This document shows positions 32,433 through 42,085 of a stretch of DNA of 64,000 nt, piece by piece (position 1 is the stretch's first letter; each line of letters starts with the position of its first letter). The notes beneath the pieces were generated by a model. It was given only the letters and a program-made list of their open reading frames with translations, was not told where the DNA came from and did no database searches. The position numbers and the translations under genes were made by a program. The DNA is from an uncultured Paraglaciecola sp. Its GTDB lineage: Bacteria; Pseudomonadota; Gammaproteobacteria; Enterobacterales; Alteromonadaceae. The stretch spans positions 1 to 64,000 of the forward strand of contig NZ_CAKZKO010000200.1 of NCBI RefSeq assembly GCF_937123705.1, given 5' to 3'.

Positions 32433-33854
32433 TTAACCAATAAAGGCCGTTCCAAAGTATTTCAAGGCAACGGTATTGATAAACACCAACAGCAAAATTA
32501 CCGGAATAAAGGTCCCTACGGAAAAATCAACATAGCGTTCAAACCAGCTGTTTTTATAACTCGCCGCTCCTTCGTCTAGCTCTTTATTAAAGTTTGCCTT
32601 TTTCCAGCGATAAATAACAAACACACAAATAAGCAAGCCATTAAGGGGTAAAATAGTGTCGTAAAACACATCAATTATCACATCAAAAAATGATTTAGTT
32701 TGCCCCGCATAACTAACGAAATTCTTAAAAAATTCGATCATTCCGAAGGATGTGGTCGCCAGAACCGCCATGATGATCAATAAGCACCCCATCCAACTTA
32801 ATGCTTTACGACGACTGAAGTTTTTCTCATCCATCAGGGCCGCAACCGGTACTTCAAAAATAGATACGATTGAAGTAATCGCAGCAAAAAATACTAACAA
32901 AAAGAAGAAGCTGGCTACAACACTAGCGCCGGTATAACCAATAGTGGTTTGTAACGCCAAGAAAATTTTCGGCAAAAAGGTAAATATCATGCCTACAGAT
33001 GAATCACTTAAATCATTGGTATTAATATCAGGATTAAAGGAGAACACCGCAGGTAAGATTAATAAACCGGCGATAAAAGCTACAGCCGTGTCTAATAAAG
33101 CCACCAATTTGGCCGAGCCAGGCACATCGGTGTGTTTATCCAAGTAAGAGCCGTAAGTGATCATGATCCCCATACCTAATGACAGAGAAAAGAATGCCTG
33201 CGACAAAGCGCCATTAACCACTGAAGCATTAATTTTACTGAAATCGGGGATCACATAATATTTCACCCCTTCAAAGGCGTTATCGAGTGTCAGTACAAAA
33301 ATCACCAAAGCCACCAGCATAATAAACAAGGTAGGCATCATAAATTTGGCGGCTTTTTCAATGCCTTGTTTAACCCCACCTTGGAGGATCAAATAGATTA
33401 TTGCCAATACTGCTACCATGTAATAAAACAAGTCATAGCCAGTTACAAAAGTACCGAAAGTACTTGGGTCGGCCAGCATTTCTAAGTCACCGGTTACTGA
33501 ATGAAACAAGTAACCAAATATCCACACTGTGATAACCAAGTAAAAAACTGCAATCATAAAAGGGGTAATAATCGACAGCCAACCCGCTATTTTCCAGCCT
33601 TTGTGGCCATTTGTCATAGACGAATAAGCGCCAAGGGGATCTTTACGACTATGCCTACCTACCGACATTTCGGCTAACATTACAGGTAAGCAAATAAAAG
33701 CAACAAAAAGCGCGTAAATCAATAAGAAAGCGCCACCACCATTTTTTGTGGCCGCAACGGGGAACCCCACCATATTACCAATACCTACAGCAGAGCCTGC
33801 CGCGGCAAGAATAAAACCTAAACGAGAACCAAATTGTTCGCGAGGTGCACTCAT
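32433..33854 (-). CDS. Sodium-dependent transporter (NSS/SNF family)
   Basis: FGSRLGFILAAAGSAVGIGNMVGFPVAATKNGGGAFLLIY signature. Confidence 0.95.
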   Translation of the reverse strand: MSAPREQFGSRLGFILAAAGSAVGIGNMVGFPVAATKNGGGAFLLIYALFVAFICLPVMLAEMSVGRHSRKDPLGAYSSMTNGHKGWKIAGWLSIITPFMIAVFYLVITVWIFGYLFHSVTGDLEMLADPSTFGTFVTGYDLFYYMVAVLAIIYLILQGGVKQGIEKAAKFMMPTLFIMLVALVIFVLTLDNAFEGVKYYVIPDFSKINASVVNGALSQAFFSLSLGMGIMITYGSYLDKHTDVPGSAKLVALLDTAVAFIAGLLILPAVFSFNPDINTNDLSDSSVGMIFTFLPKIFLALQTTIGYTGASVVASFFFLLVFFAAITSIVSIFEVPVAALMDEKNFSRRKALSWMGCLLIIMAVLATTSFGMIEFFKNFVSYAGQTKSFFDVIIDVFYDTILPLNGLLICVFVIYRWKKANFNKELDEGAASYKNSWFERYVDFSVGTFIPVILLLVFINTVALKYFGTAFIG

Positions 33855-33965
33855 AAACTATCCTTCTTTATTTTTATAATTTTGGGAGATATTACCAGCA
33901 CAGTTGCCTAAAGTCTTTTATGTTCGAAACACAACAGCAACAAAAAACCGTACAAATGTTTACAA

Positions 33966-35204
33966 CTAGCTAGACACTGCATTCAATAATTGGTGGCGCT
34001 TTTTAATTAAGTAGTCTCGTTCAATGCCATTTTTACTTAAACTGATGGCCTGACTTATAGAAACAACGGCTTTTTCTGGAAAGTTTAAACGACTCTCTAA
34101 TTCACTTAGCGCGGCAAAATAAGGTTGATATTGACTCAGTGCATTATGCAAAGCGACTAGCTCGGTATAAGCCTGTTGAAGTTGACCCGCATTTGCTTTA
34201 GCTAAAGCAAGGTTTAGCCTAACAACAGCAGAAGGATGCAATTGCAGCAAGCGACTATATAACAATTGGATTTGTGACCAATCAGTGGCGTGCCAATTTT
34301 TAGCCTGTGAATGTAGCGCGCTGATAGCTGCCTGTATTTGATAAGGCCCAGGTGCTTTATATTGTAAGGCTTTATAAATAAATACTTCGGCTTGCTGTAT
34401 TTTTGTTTGATCCCATAAATTTCTGTCTTGATGTTCCAAGGGAATAAACGGCTCACTATTTGAGCTTCGAGATAGTCTGCGCGCATCATGAAACAATATT
34501 AGCGCGGCTAAGCCAAACACTTCTGCATTGGGATTTAGCTTTGTCATCAGCAAACTCAACCTGATGGATTCATCTGCCAAGTCTTGTCGGGTTAAAGTTT
34601 GACCTTCAAATGCAGAGTATGATTCATTGTAAATAAAATAAATCACTTTTAGTACCGAAGGTAATCTACTGCTTAATTGCTTTACATTTGGCGTTTCGTA
34701 TCTAATCCCTGCGTCTCTTATCTTCTTTTTGGCCCGCGTGATGCGTTGCCCAACGGCAGCTTCTGAGGTCATGTAGGCACGGGCAATTTCTCGAATAGTG
34801 AGGCCACATAAAGATCGTAAAGTCAGGGCTACTTTAGCTTCTTCATTCAACGCAGGATGGCAGCAAGTAAAGATAAGCCTTAAACGTTCATCTGGCACTT
34901 CGTAATCAGTTTCTGGTTTTAACGTACTTTGAGAATATAAAGATTGTTCGATTAATTGTAATTTGTGCTGGCTTTGCTGGGAATGTTGTTGCCGTAATTT
35001 ATCAATCAACTTGCGCTTAGCAACTAGGTGTAACCAAGCACCGGTATTTTTTGGGAATCCTTGAACAGGCCATTTTATACTGGCCTGCTCGCAGGCATCT
35101 TGCAATGCATCTTCGGCCAACTGAAAGTCTTTTGAATAACACACCAAAGACGCTAACACTTGGCCAGATTCAGCGCGAAAAATACGCGCTAGTTTATCTT
35201 TCAA
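33966..35204 (-). CDS. RNA polymerase ECF sigma factor (ECF42/DUF6596-like)
   Basis: Sigma70 r2/r4 regions with long C-terminal TPR-like extension; overlaps YCII gene. Confidence 0.9.
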   Translation of the reverse strand: MKDKLARIFRAESGQVLASLVCYSKDFQLAEDALQDACEQASIKWPVQGFPKNTGAWLHLVAKRKLIDKLRQQHSQQSQHKLQLIEQSLYSQSTLKPETDYEVPDERLRLIFTCCHPALNEEAKVALTLRSLCGLTIREIARAYMTSEAAVGQRITRAKKKIRDAGIRYETPNVKQLSSRLPSVLKVIYFIYNESYSAFEGQTLTRQDLADESIRLSLLMTKLNPNAEVFGLAALILFHDARRLSRSSNSEPFIPLEHQDRNLWDQTKIQQAEVFIYKALQYKAPGPYQIQAAISALHSQAKNWHATDWSQIQLLYSRLLQLHPSAVVRLNLALAKANAGQLQQAYTELVALHNALSQYQPYFAALSELESRLNFPEKAVVSISQAISLSKNGIERDYLIKKRHQLLNAVSS

Positions 35205-35542
35205 TCTTCAAATACCATAACCGGACGTACTTCTATGGTGCCATAGCGTGCGCTAGGAATTTTAGCGGCCCAGTGTAAGGCTTCGTCGAGATCCTTACAT
35301 TCCAGCATATAGTAGCCGCCTAATTGCTCTTTGGTTTCTGCGAACGGCCCATCGGTTAACTCAGACTGGCCTTGCCTTAGCCGCACTGAAGTAGCAGTAC
35401 TTACTGGTTCTAAGGCATTGCCTCCAACTAACACCCCCGCTGCGCCAGCCTCTTCACCAAACGCGTCATATTGCTCAAGCAAGGTTGGCATATCAACGTC
35501 ATCTTGATCTTCGGTACTATAGATTAGAGCTAAAAATTGCAT
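35201..35542 (-). CDS. YCII-related (DGPF) protein
   Basis: LTDGPFAETKEQLGGYYMLECKDLDEAL. Confidence 0.92.
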   Translation of the reverse strand: MQFLALIYSTEDQDDVDMPTLLEQYDAFGEEAGAAGVLVGGNALEPVSTATSVRLRQGQSELTDGPFAETKEQLGGYYMLECKDLDEALHWAAKIPSARYGTIEVRPVMVFED

Positions 35543-35675
35543 GATATTTTTCCTTTTAATGAATTATTTATAAAAGCAAATATTGGCTTTCAATAGACTG
35601 ACGAATAAACCCTAGCTATTCAGACAACCACATTAAAAAATTTTAGAATGTTCCAATCAGTGTTTATGGCTGGAT

Positions 35676-36797
35676 TCAGTCGAACCAGCTGGGCTCAATA
35701 GGCAAGCTATACAATAATGGCGCAAACATTTGATAGTGTTTGCGATTTTGCTCACATTGCACATTGTTTAAGTACACCGCTTTCCATGGGTCGTTAATTA
35801 GCCACAAGGTTTGATTCACCACAGCAACCCCTTCAATTGAGGCATTGTCCATGGCTTCATAATTTTCACACCCTTCACTGTTGGTTTGAATTTCGGCGAA
35901 AAAATCGATGGGCAATATACGGGTTTCTTTTTTTCCTAATAAATCCACCACCCATAATGTTTCATCGTTTCTGGCAGCCACCAGCAAATACTCTCGTCCA
36001 TCTGGCGTTTGATAATAGTCCATACCATTGATGGGATGATTGCCACTTTTAAATTCTGGCAGTTTCACATTAAATTTTGACAAAGGAGCAAATTCATCTG
36101 ACTGCCAAAAATCATTAGTCATCTGCAGTGAAAAAATCCTCGCCTGTTTATGAGTGTCTTTTTCAATACCTAGATACAAAATACGATTTTGGCCAAAAGC
36201 CAAGGCTTCTACACCATCATTAGGAAAGTTGCCAATTTGCATCTCAGCGGAGAATTGTAGGGGACGAATGTGTGTTATCAGCGCACTATTGTTGTTTTGT
36301 AACTCAAGTCGAACAAGCAAAGTAGGGTGAGTGGTAGAGCCAGTATCTCGATATTTTTCTTGGCAACCGTCAGACATAGGTTCGGCATAAGTTGCATCTT
36401 CAGTAACGATATAAAACACTTGGTCGTTATCAGGATCAACGGTAAGTGCTTCTAAGTCTGGATTATCACTAATATAAGAAGCAAAACAGCTAGTTTGCAG
36501 TCTATCTGATAAAACCATTGGAAAATCGTGGCCGGTTAATTGCGCATTCTCTTTGGCGATGCTTCTAAGCCGCATACGCTGTGAAGGGGCGGCACTGCGG
36601 TCGCTTAAGGTCAACAACCCATCACGCCATTTTACTAATCCAGAGCTTTGCGGATTAAGCATCACTTGACCATTTTGCTCCAATATCCAATGGCCATTGA
36701 CTTGTAAGTTTGACTCTATTGGCAAAGTCCCAGAGTCCCCTTTACAACCCATTAAGAAGCTGCAAATCCCTATAATAGACACCAAGTATGTTTTCAT
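35676..36797 (-). CDS. Hypothetical lipoprotein, beta-propeller/esterase-like
   Basis: Lipobox FLMGC; secreted; repeats of short beta-like segments. Confidence 0.55.
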   Translation of the reverse strand: MKTYLVSIIGICSFLMGCKGDSGTLPIESNLQVNGHWILEQNGQVMLNPQSSGLVKWRDGLLTLSDRSAAPSQRMRLRSIAKENAQLTGHDFPMVLSDRLQTSCFASYISDNPDLEALTVDPDNDQVFYIVTEDATYAEPMSDGCQEKYRDTGSTTHPTLLVRLELQNNNSALITHIRPLQFSAEMQIGNFPNDGVEALAFGQNRILYLGIEKDTHKQARIFSLQMTNDFWQSDEFAPLSKFNVKLPEFKSGNHPINGMDYYQTPDGREYLLVAARNDETLWVVDLLGKKETRILPIDFFAEIQTNSEGCENYEAMDNASIEGVAVVNQTLWLINDPWKAVYLNNVQCEQNRKHYQMFAPLLYSLPIEPSWFD

Positions 36798-37087
36798 TAA
36801 CCGTCCAATTTTCTGTCAATATACTGTGAATAAGCAAAATAGTTTACCTTACACAAAATCCCGAAGAAATATAAACTTATCCTCATGAATAGTAATTAGT
36901 GGCAACTTCAGCCTTTTTTGAAATGGTGAGTGACTAGTGGTTAAGAGCCATTAATGCTATTTGTATAATAGTATGCTGAAATTTACGCATCCTTGCTTAT
37001 AATCACCACAATAGTAAAAATGCTGGCATAGATTTAAATAGAGATAAAACAGCCACTCTACCCACCAATATTTTAAATTAGGAATAC

Positions 37088-37630
37088 ATGACCAATCACA
37101 ATTTGAAAATCGGCCTATTTTACGGTTCAACTACTTGTTATACAGAAATGGCAGCTGAAAAAATTCAAGATAAGATTAATCAATTAGCTGGATATACTTG
37201 CGTACAAATATTTAATATTAAAGATGTTGCACTGACGCAAACCCAAGCCTTTGACACCTTAATATTTGGGATTTCTACTTGGGATTTTGGCGAACTGCAA
37301 GAAGATTGGGAGTCCTCTTGGCAAGATATCGCGGCGCTAGACTTAACCAATAAAACGGTGGCCATTTTTGGTTTAGGGGATCAACTTGGCTATGCCGAAT
37401 GGTTTCAAGATGCCGTGGGTATGCTACATGATGAGTTATTAGTTTTAGGTTGTGATTTTGTGGGTTACTGGCCTAACCAAGGCTATGATTTTATTGCCTC
37501 AAAAGCGCTGATCGAAGATAAAAGTTATTTTGTAGGCTTGAGCCTTGATGATGAAAATCAGTATGATCTCACCGACAGCCGTATCGATTCTTGGTGTCAC
37601 CAATTGCTAGATGAAATAAATTCCAAATAG
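37088..37630 (+). CDS. fldB: Flavodoxin FldB
   Basis: IGLFYGSTTCYTEMAAEKI FMN-binding motif typical of FldB. Confidence 0.92.
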   Translation: MTNHNLKIGLFYGSTTCYTEMAAEKIQDKINQLAGYTCVQIFNIKDVALTQTQAFDTLIFGISTWDFGELQEDWESSWQDIAALDLTNKTVAIFGLGDQLGYAEWFQDAVGMLHDELLVLGCDFVGYWPNQGYDFIASKALIEDKSYFVGLSLDDENQYDLTDSRIDSWCHQLLDEINSK

Positions 37631-37637
37631 ACCTAAG

Positions 37638-38423
37638 TTGCCCTTACCTACTTCTCGCCTTCATAAACCTTACTACCGTAACGGTCAATCCCACCGTGAT
37701 GGTGCCGATGTAAGCTTTAGAGATATTGTAAAATTTTTTGGCTTTCGAGCCGTTACAATTGGTAAATGGGTCACACCGACAGAACAACAAATTGCGGCCA
37801 ATTTATTTTTTGACGCCCTTTGCGATTTAATGGACATTCTACAAATACCCGAAACTGTAATTTCCTTAAACGGTAGTTTGTCATTGGCCTTTGGCAGTGG
37901 TGGTAAAAAACATAGTAACGCTCACTATGATGCCCAAACCAAAAGGCTTGCATTGGCCAAAAATGCTGGCGGCGGCGCATTGGCCCACGAATGGTTTCAT
38001 GGATTCGACCATTATATTTGCCACAAATTATTTGTTCATGTTTCAGCAGGGCAGTTTGCTTCCGAATGCTGGCTGCAAGACCACGGACAAAGACCCCATA
38101 GATTAAATGAAAAGCTAAGTCAGTGTTTTGAAACCATCTTTTTAGGAATGGATAAAAGCCAGCCTAATGAATACGTTAAGCGCAGTGCCCAGGCCGACAA
38201 AATACTAAAAACATTTTACTACGCACAGCCTCAAGAGCTGGCCGCCAGAGCGTTTGAAGCATGCATTCAAGATAACCCAATAAAAAATGCTTTCTTGGTT
38301 CAAGGCACAAAACAAAGCCCAGAAGCTAAGATGGGGATTTACCCAACTGAAGAACTAAGAGCAATAATTTCTAAAAATATACTGGATTACTTTTTTCATT
38401 TGGGGCAGGCTATAGACTCGTAA
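37638..38423 (+). CDS. CLCA_X family protein (putative metallopeptidase-like)
   Basis: GGGALAHEWFHGFDHYI HExxH motif; start uncertain. Confidence 0.65.
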   Translation: MPLPTSRLHKPYYRNGQSHRDGADVSFRDIVKFFGFRAVTIGKWVTPTEQQIAANLFFDALCDLMDILQIPETVISLNGSLSLAFGSGGKKHSNAHYDAQTKRLALAKNAGGGALAHEWFHGFDHYICHKLFVHVSAGQFASECWLQDHGQRPHRLNEKLSQCFETIFLGMDKSQPNEYVKRSAQADKILKTFYYAQPQELAARAFEACIQDNPIKNAFLVQGTKQSPEAKMGIYPTEELRAIISKNILDYFFHLGQAIDS

Positions 38424-38536
38424 AAAACCTTAAATGAGAGTTTTTTGTTAATATTACGATAATTAATAGATGCTCTTAGGCGCAACTGTCTTTATACTAG
38501 GCAATCTTGTTTTAACCCAATTGGCGATTTATACCG

Positions 38537-38944
38537 ATGAAAAGAAAAAAGCACGGCAGTTCTGACGAAGATGCTGCAATTGATATGACTCCCATGTTGG
38601 ACATAGTGTTCATCATGCTTATCTTCTTTATTGTGACCACCTCTTTTGTAAAAGAGAAAGGCTTAGAAGTTAATCGTCCTAAAGATTCAAAAACGCCACC
38701 ACCCCCGACTAATGTTAAGTCGCTATCTATTCGCGTAAATGAAGACGGTACTATTGTGGTTAATGGCCGTCAGGTAGATATTCGCCGCGTAGAAGCCAAC
38801 ATTCAGAGCTTCTTGGCTGAAAATAATCAAGACTCAGCCGCTGTTCAGGCCCATCCAAAAGCCAAACACGGTGATGTCACTGAAGTAATCAACGAAGTGA
38901 AAAGAGCCGGTATTGTAAACGTCTCTGTCTTGGTTGGTAAATAA
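38537..38944 (+). CDS. exbD: ExbD/TolR biopolymer transport protein
   Basis: AIDMTPMLDIVFIMLIFFIVTTSFVKEKGLEV. Confidence 0.93.
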   Translation: MKRKKHGSSDEDAAIDMTPMLDIVFIMLIFFIVTTSFVKEKGLEVNRPKDSKTPPPPTNVKSLSIRVNEDGTIVVNGRQVDIRRVEANIQSFLAENNQDSAAVQAHPKAKHGDVTEVINEVKRAGIVNVSVLVGK

Positions 38945-38970
38945 ACCAAATACTTTGTTTCAAAAAAATT

Positions 38971-39009
38971 AAAAACGCCGCTATTCATTGAATAGCGGCG
39001 TTTTTTTTA
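38971..39009. terminator. Bidirectional rho-independent terminator
   Basis: AAAAACGCCGCTATTCATTGAATAGCGGCGTTTTTTTT between convergent genes. Confidence 0.93.
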
Positions 39010-39723
39010 TGTTGAAGTTAACATCAAACCCAGCATACCTAAAACAAAACCAAACACCGCCCCCATCGGTGGCGCCCAATGTTTATCTAACCTCACTTGA
39101 GGTGCCAAATCTTGAAAAATCGCATATAAGATACCGCCAGAAGCAAACAGCATAACAGCAGCGATAATTTGCGGGGATTCAGATAACCATAAATAACCAG
39201 ATACAGCTGCAAGTGGGCCAAGAGCTGCCATTAAAATAAAGACTAGAATAATTTTTGAAGCTCGATAAACAGATGAAGCATTTAACTCACGATATGCATT
39301 AAATCCCTCGGGTAAATTTTGCAGCGCAATTAACCCCGCAAGCAAATATGCATGGCTATTACCTGTAGCAAATGCCGCACCTAAGGCAATCGACTCTGGA
39401 ATGAAATCAGACAACATAGCCGCCAGTTGACTAGCAGGAGTATTGCTTTTAGTTAAGTAAATATCCAAAGCCATAAAACTAAACCCACCAACAATCACCC
39501 AAATACAAGCAATCATAGGTTGCAGATGATTAATACCTTCAGGCACTAAAACCAAAGCAACGGCCGACAACAACGCCCCTCCGCCAAAAGCTATTACTGC
39601 ATGCCTAAATTCTTGCTCGAGCCAATCACTCTGCACTTTTTCGAAACAAGCAATCACGGCACCAAGGGGCATAGCCAAGCCCGCCAAAAAGGTGGTGATC
39701 ACGACAATAAAAAGCAGCGACAT
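39007..39723 (-). CDS. ZIP family metal transporter
   Basis: Eight-TM pattern; DFIPESIALGAAFATG and LQNLPEGFNAYRE motifs. Confidence 0.88.
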   Translation of the reverse strand: MSLLFIVVITTFLAGLAMPLGAVIACFEKVQSDWLEQEFRHAVIAFGGGALLSAVALVLVPEGINHLQPMIACIWVIVGGFSFMALDIYLTKSNTPASQLAAMLSDFIPESIALGAAFATGNSHAYLLAGLIALQNLPEGFNAYRELNASSVYRASKIILVFILMAALGPLAAVSGYLWLSESPQIIAAVMLFASGGILYAIFQDLAPQVRLDKHWAPPMGAVFGFVLGMLGLMLTST

Positions 39724-39763
39724 TATTATTCCTTAACTCAATTATCAATGGGGTCAGAGCATT

Positions 39764-39780
39764 TGATTTGTTACAAATCA
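39764..39780. repeat. Short hairpin at the left RAYT arm
   Basis: TGATTTG-TTA-CAAATCA, perfect 7-bp stem overlapping the left arm. Confidence 0.75.
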
Positions 39781-39820
39781 CAGCCTACATTATATATGTT
39801 ACTTCTCTGAGGGCTATCTT

Positions 39821-40543
39821 ATGGCTCGCCTCCCAAGACTAAATCTAGCCAACATCCCACAGCACATCATTTTGCGTGGTAATAATCGACAGATATGCTT
39901 TTTTGACGAACAAGATTACAAAGTTTATCTTGCTAAGCTAAAAGAGTTTAGCGAAAAACTATTAGTTGCCATTCACGCTTATGTTTTGATGACCAATCAC
40001 GTGCATTTATTGGCCACCCCAAGCGATAAAACAGGAGTAAGTCGCTTGATACAAAGATTAGGCGCTTACTATGTTAGGTATATTAATAAAAAGTACGACC
40101 GTTGCGGCACATTATGGCAAGGCCGTTATAAATCGACTTTAGTGGATAACGAAGGCTACTTTTTAACCGTTAGTCGATATATTGAAATGAATCCAGTGCG
40201 CGCCAATATGGTTGAACACCCTGCTGCATACTCATGGTCAAGCTTTCATCGAAATGCGCTAGGCATACCCATTGAATTGATAACACCCTACGAAATATAC
40301 CAATCATTAGGAAATACCGACCAAGCAAGACAAAAAAGTTACCTAGCATTATTCGAACAGCAAATTTCCGAAAGCACCTTAAAAGAAATAAGAGAGTCCA
40401 TTAACCATGGCTGGGTCTTAGGAAATGATCGCTTTAAAGCACAAATAGAAATAACAACAGGAAGGCAAACTACATCTAAGTTGCGAGGTGGAGACCGAAA
40501 ATCACGCCAGTATTTGCATAAGCAAAAAAATCAAATGCTCTGA
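39821..40543 (+). CDS. REP-associated tyrosine transposase (Y1_Tnp, IS200-like HUH)
   Basis: LMTNHVHLLATP HUH motif, GAYYVRYINKKYDRCGTLWQGRYKS, RYIEMNPVRANMV. Confidence 0.95.
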   Translation: MARLPRLNLANIPQHIILRGNNRQICFFDEQDYKVYLAKLKEFSEKLLVAIHAYVLMTNHVHLLATPSDKTGVSRLIQRLGAYYVRYINKKYDRCGTLWQGRYKSTLVDNEGYFLTVSRYIEMNPVRANMVEHPAAYSWSSFHRNALGIPIELITPYEIYQSLGNTDQARQKSYLALFEQQISESTLKEIRESINHGWVLGNDRFKAQIEITTGRQTTSKLRGGDRKSRQYLHKQKNQML

Positions 40544-40556
40544 CCCCATTGATTTT

Positions 40557-41318
40557 TTATTTTTTTCCTAACTCGGCATTAATTTTATCAATCGCTTGCA
40601 GAGCTGCTTCATGTTGAATGTCTAACTCTCCGGCAGTTGGTGTGATTTCGCTCAGCCAAAATGTGAGTGTGGTGCGAATATCTGGATGTTGCCGAATGGA
40701 CTCCACAACTTGGGCAGCTATATCGTTCGAAACCGCTGCTGGGCAGTCATCGTAGCGAATAGTTTCAACACTAGCTTCTAAGCGCCAGCAGTTTGACCAA
40801 TAGGCTTCGTGAACAGCTACAGGTAAAATGCTCCGAACAACCTCACGATATCTTGGTAGCTCATCTAGAACCAAGGCATTATAATTTTGAGAATGATATT
40901 TCTCAACTGCTGTCACTATGTCTCGAGAGCGGGGGAGTCCTTGTCGTCTCATTTCAGCGAAAACTGAGCGTTTAATCACTACGGGAAACCAGTGAGATGC
41001 GTGAAAAAAATCGGCTAAAACAGACCAGCACTGGTCATTGCAACTAACACCTTTATCCATAAACAAAAGTGAACGCTTTGCCGCAGCGTGAACATTTTCA
41101 AAATGGTTTCGTAAAATATTAGCGTTTGTGGCGTCACTTTCGATTTCACGTTTAAGCTCAATCAGCAATTCACGCTCCTGAGAATCTAAAGTACGCGCGT
41201 CATTCCAATTCGCCACTTGAATACCAATAAACACACCCACCACTACAATAAAAAAATCAATAAATACCGCAAACCAGTTTTGGTCAGTGACGTGTTTGGT
41301 TATTCTTCGTAAAAGCAT
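40557..41318 (-). CDS. Uncharacterised membrane-anchored protein, paralog A
   Basis: MLLRRITKHVTDQNWFAVFIDFFIVVVGVFIGIQVANWNDAR; start moved from 41417 to 41318 by alignment with paralogs. Confidence 0.85.
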   Translation of the reverse strand: MLLRRITKHVTDQNWFAVFIDFFIVVVGVFIGIQVANWNDARTLDSQERELLIELKREIESDATNANILRNHFENVHAAAKRSLLFMDKGVSCNDQCWSVLADFFHASHWFPVVIKRSVFAEMRRQGLPRSRDIVTAVEKYHSQNYNALVLDELPRYREVVRSILPVAVHEAYWSNCWRLEASVETIRYDDCPAAVSNDIAAQVVESIRQHPDIRTTLTFWLSEITPTAGELDIQHEAALQAIDKINAELGKK

Positions 41319-42085
41319 CAATGGTTCTCCGATACACTTGAGATTTGCGCACCAACCAACGCTTCGGCTAGTTGATCGAGTTTTGCTAAATGGCTGTTTA
41401 AGAAATTCACATACCACTGGTTTTTTTGCAGACCTACAACAACATCACTTAAGAACTCTTGCTCGGGTGCCGCTTCGAGGAAGTGACAGTCTGCAGCCAT
41501 TTGGTATCCCTCTGTCTCAAAAACCTTATCTAAACTATTGCGTAAGTCTGTTGCACGCTTCCAGCTAATCGCATTTGGATATTTCTGGCTTAGCATTGGA
41601 AAATTCATACGCATGCTTTCAATCACAGTCCGCAAACGATCCTCGCTTTGCTCCACGACAATAAGTGCCTGGATAAGCGCCGTTTCTGAAAGTAAATCAA
41701 TTCTACCGCCCGCAAAGGCTTCTGTAATGCTTGGTACTGCGATTGGCGGGAGGGTAATCAGATGCATACTGGCAAATTGTCTGCATTGCCACTCACTTAA
41801 CGGCTCAATTTCACCGTCACCGAAATACATATTTTCTACACGCGCAATGGTGCGAAGGCGATTTTCTCGCTCCGCAACAAATGCCGTCAATTGCTCTCGA
41901 GCACCATTAACATCAACTGCCAAACGCGCCAGAAACGCGGTTTCCTTGACGCGATCTGCCCGTGTTTCGTTCCAGTTATTGATCTGTAAACCGATTAAAA
42001 GACCTATCACCACAATGGCAATTTCAATCAATACAGTAAACCAATCTTGGCGACGTATGGCTTTTGAAATGCTACGCAAAATCAT
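41318..42085 (-). CDS. Uncharacterised membrane-anchored protein, paralog B
   Basis: MILRSISKAIRRQDWFTVLIEIAIVVIGLLIGLQINNWNETR; TGATG junction with A. Confidence 0.88.
   Translation of the reverse strand: MILRSISKAIRRQDWFTVLIEIAIVVIGLLIGLQINNWNETRADRVKETAFLARLAVDVNGAREQLTAFVAERENRLRTIARVENMYFGDGEIEPLSEWQCRQFASMHLITLPPIAVPSITEAFAGGRIDLLSETALIQALIVVEQSEDRLRTVIESMRMNFPMLSQKYPNAISWKRATDLRNSLDKVFETEGYQMAADCHFLEAAPEQEFLSDVVVGLQKNQWYVNFLNSHLAKLDQLAEALVGAQISSVSENH

Larger units (their letters stand above)
39745..40552. mobile_element. RAYT element bounded by 22-bp inverted REP arms
   Basis: Left arm TCAATGGGGTCAGAGCATTTGA (39745-39766), right arm TCAAATGCTCTGACCCCATTGA (40531-40552), RAYT ORF between. 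Confidence 0.88.

Noticed and set aside
41319-41417. N-terminal 33 aa of ORF 40557..41417
   Set aside because: Overlaps the end of paralog B; the conserved MLLRRITKH start at 41318 gives the TGATG junction and aligns with the other paralogs.
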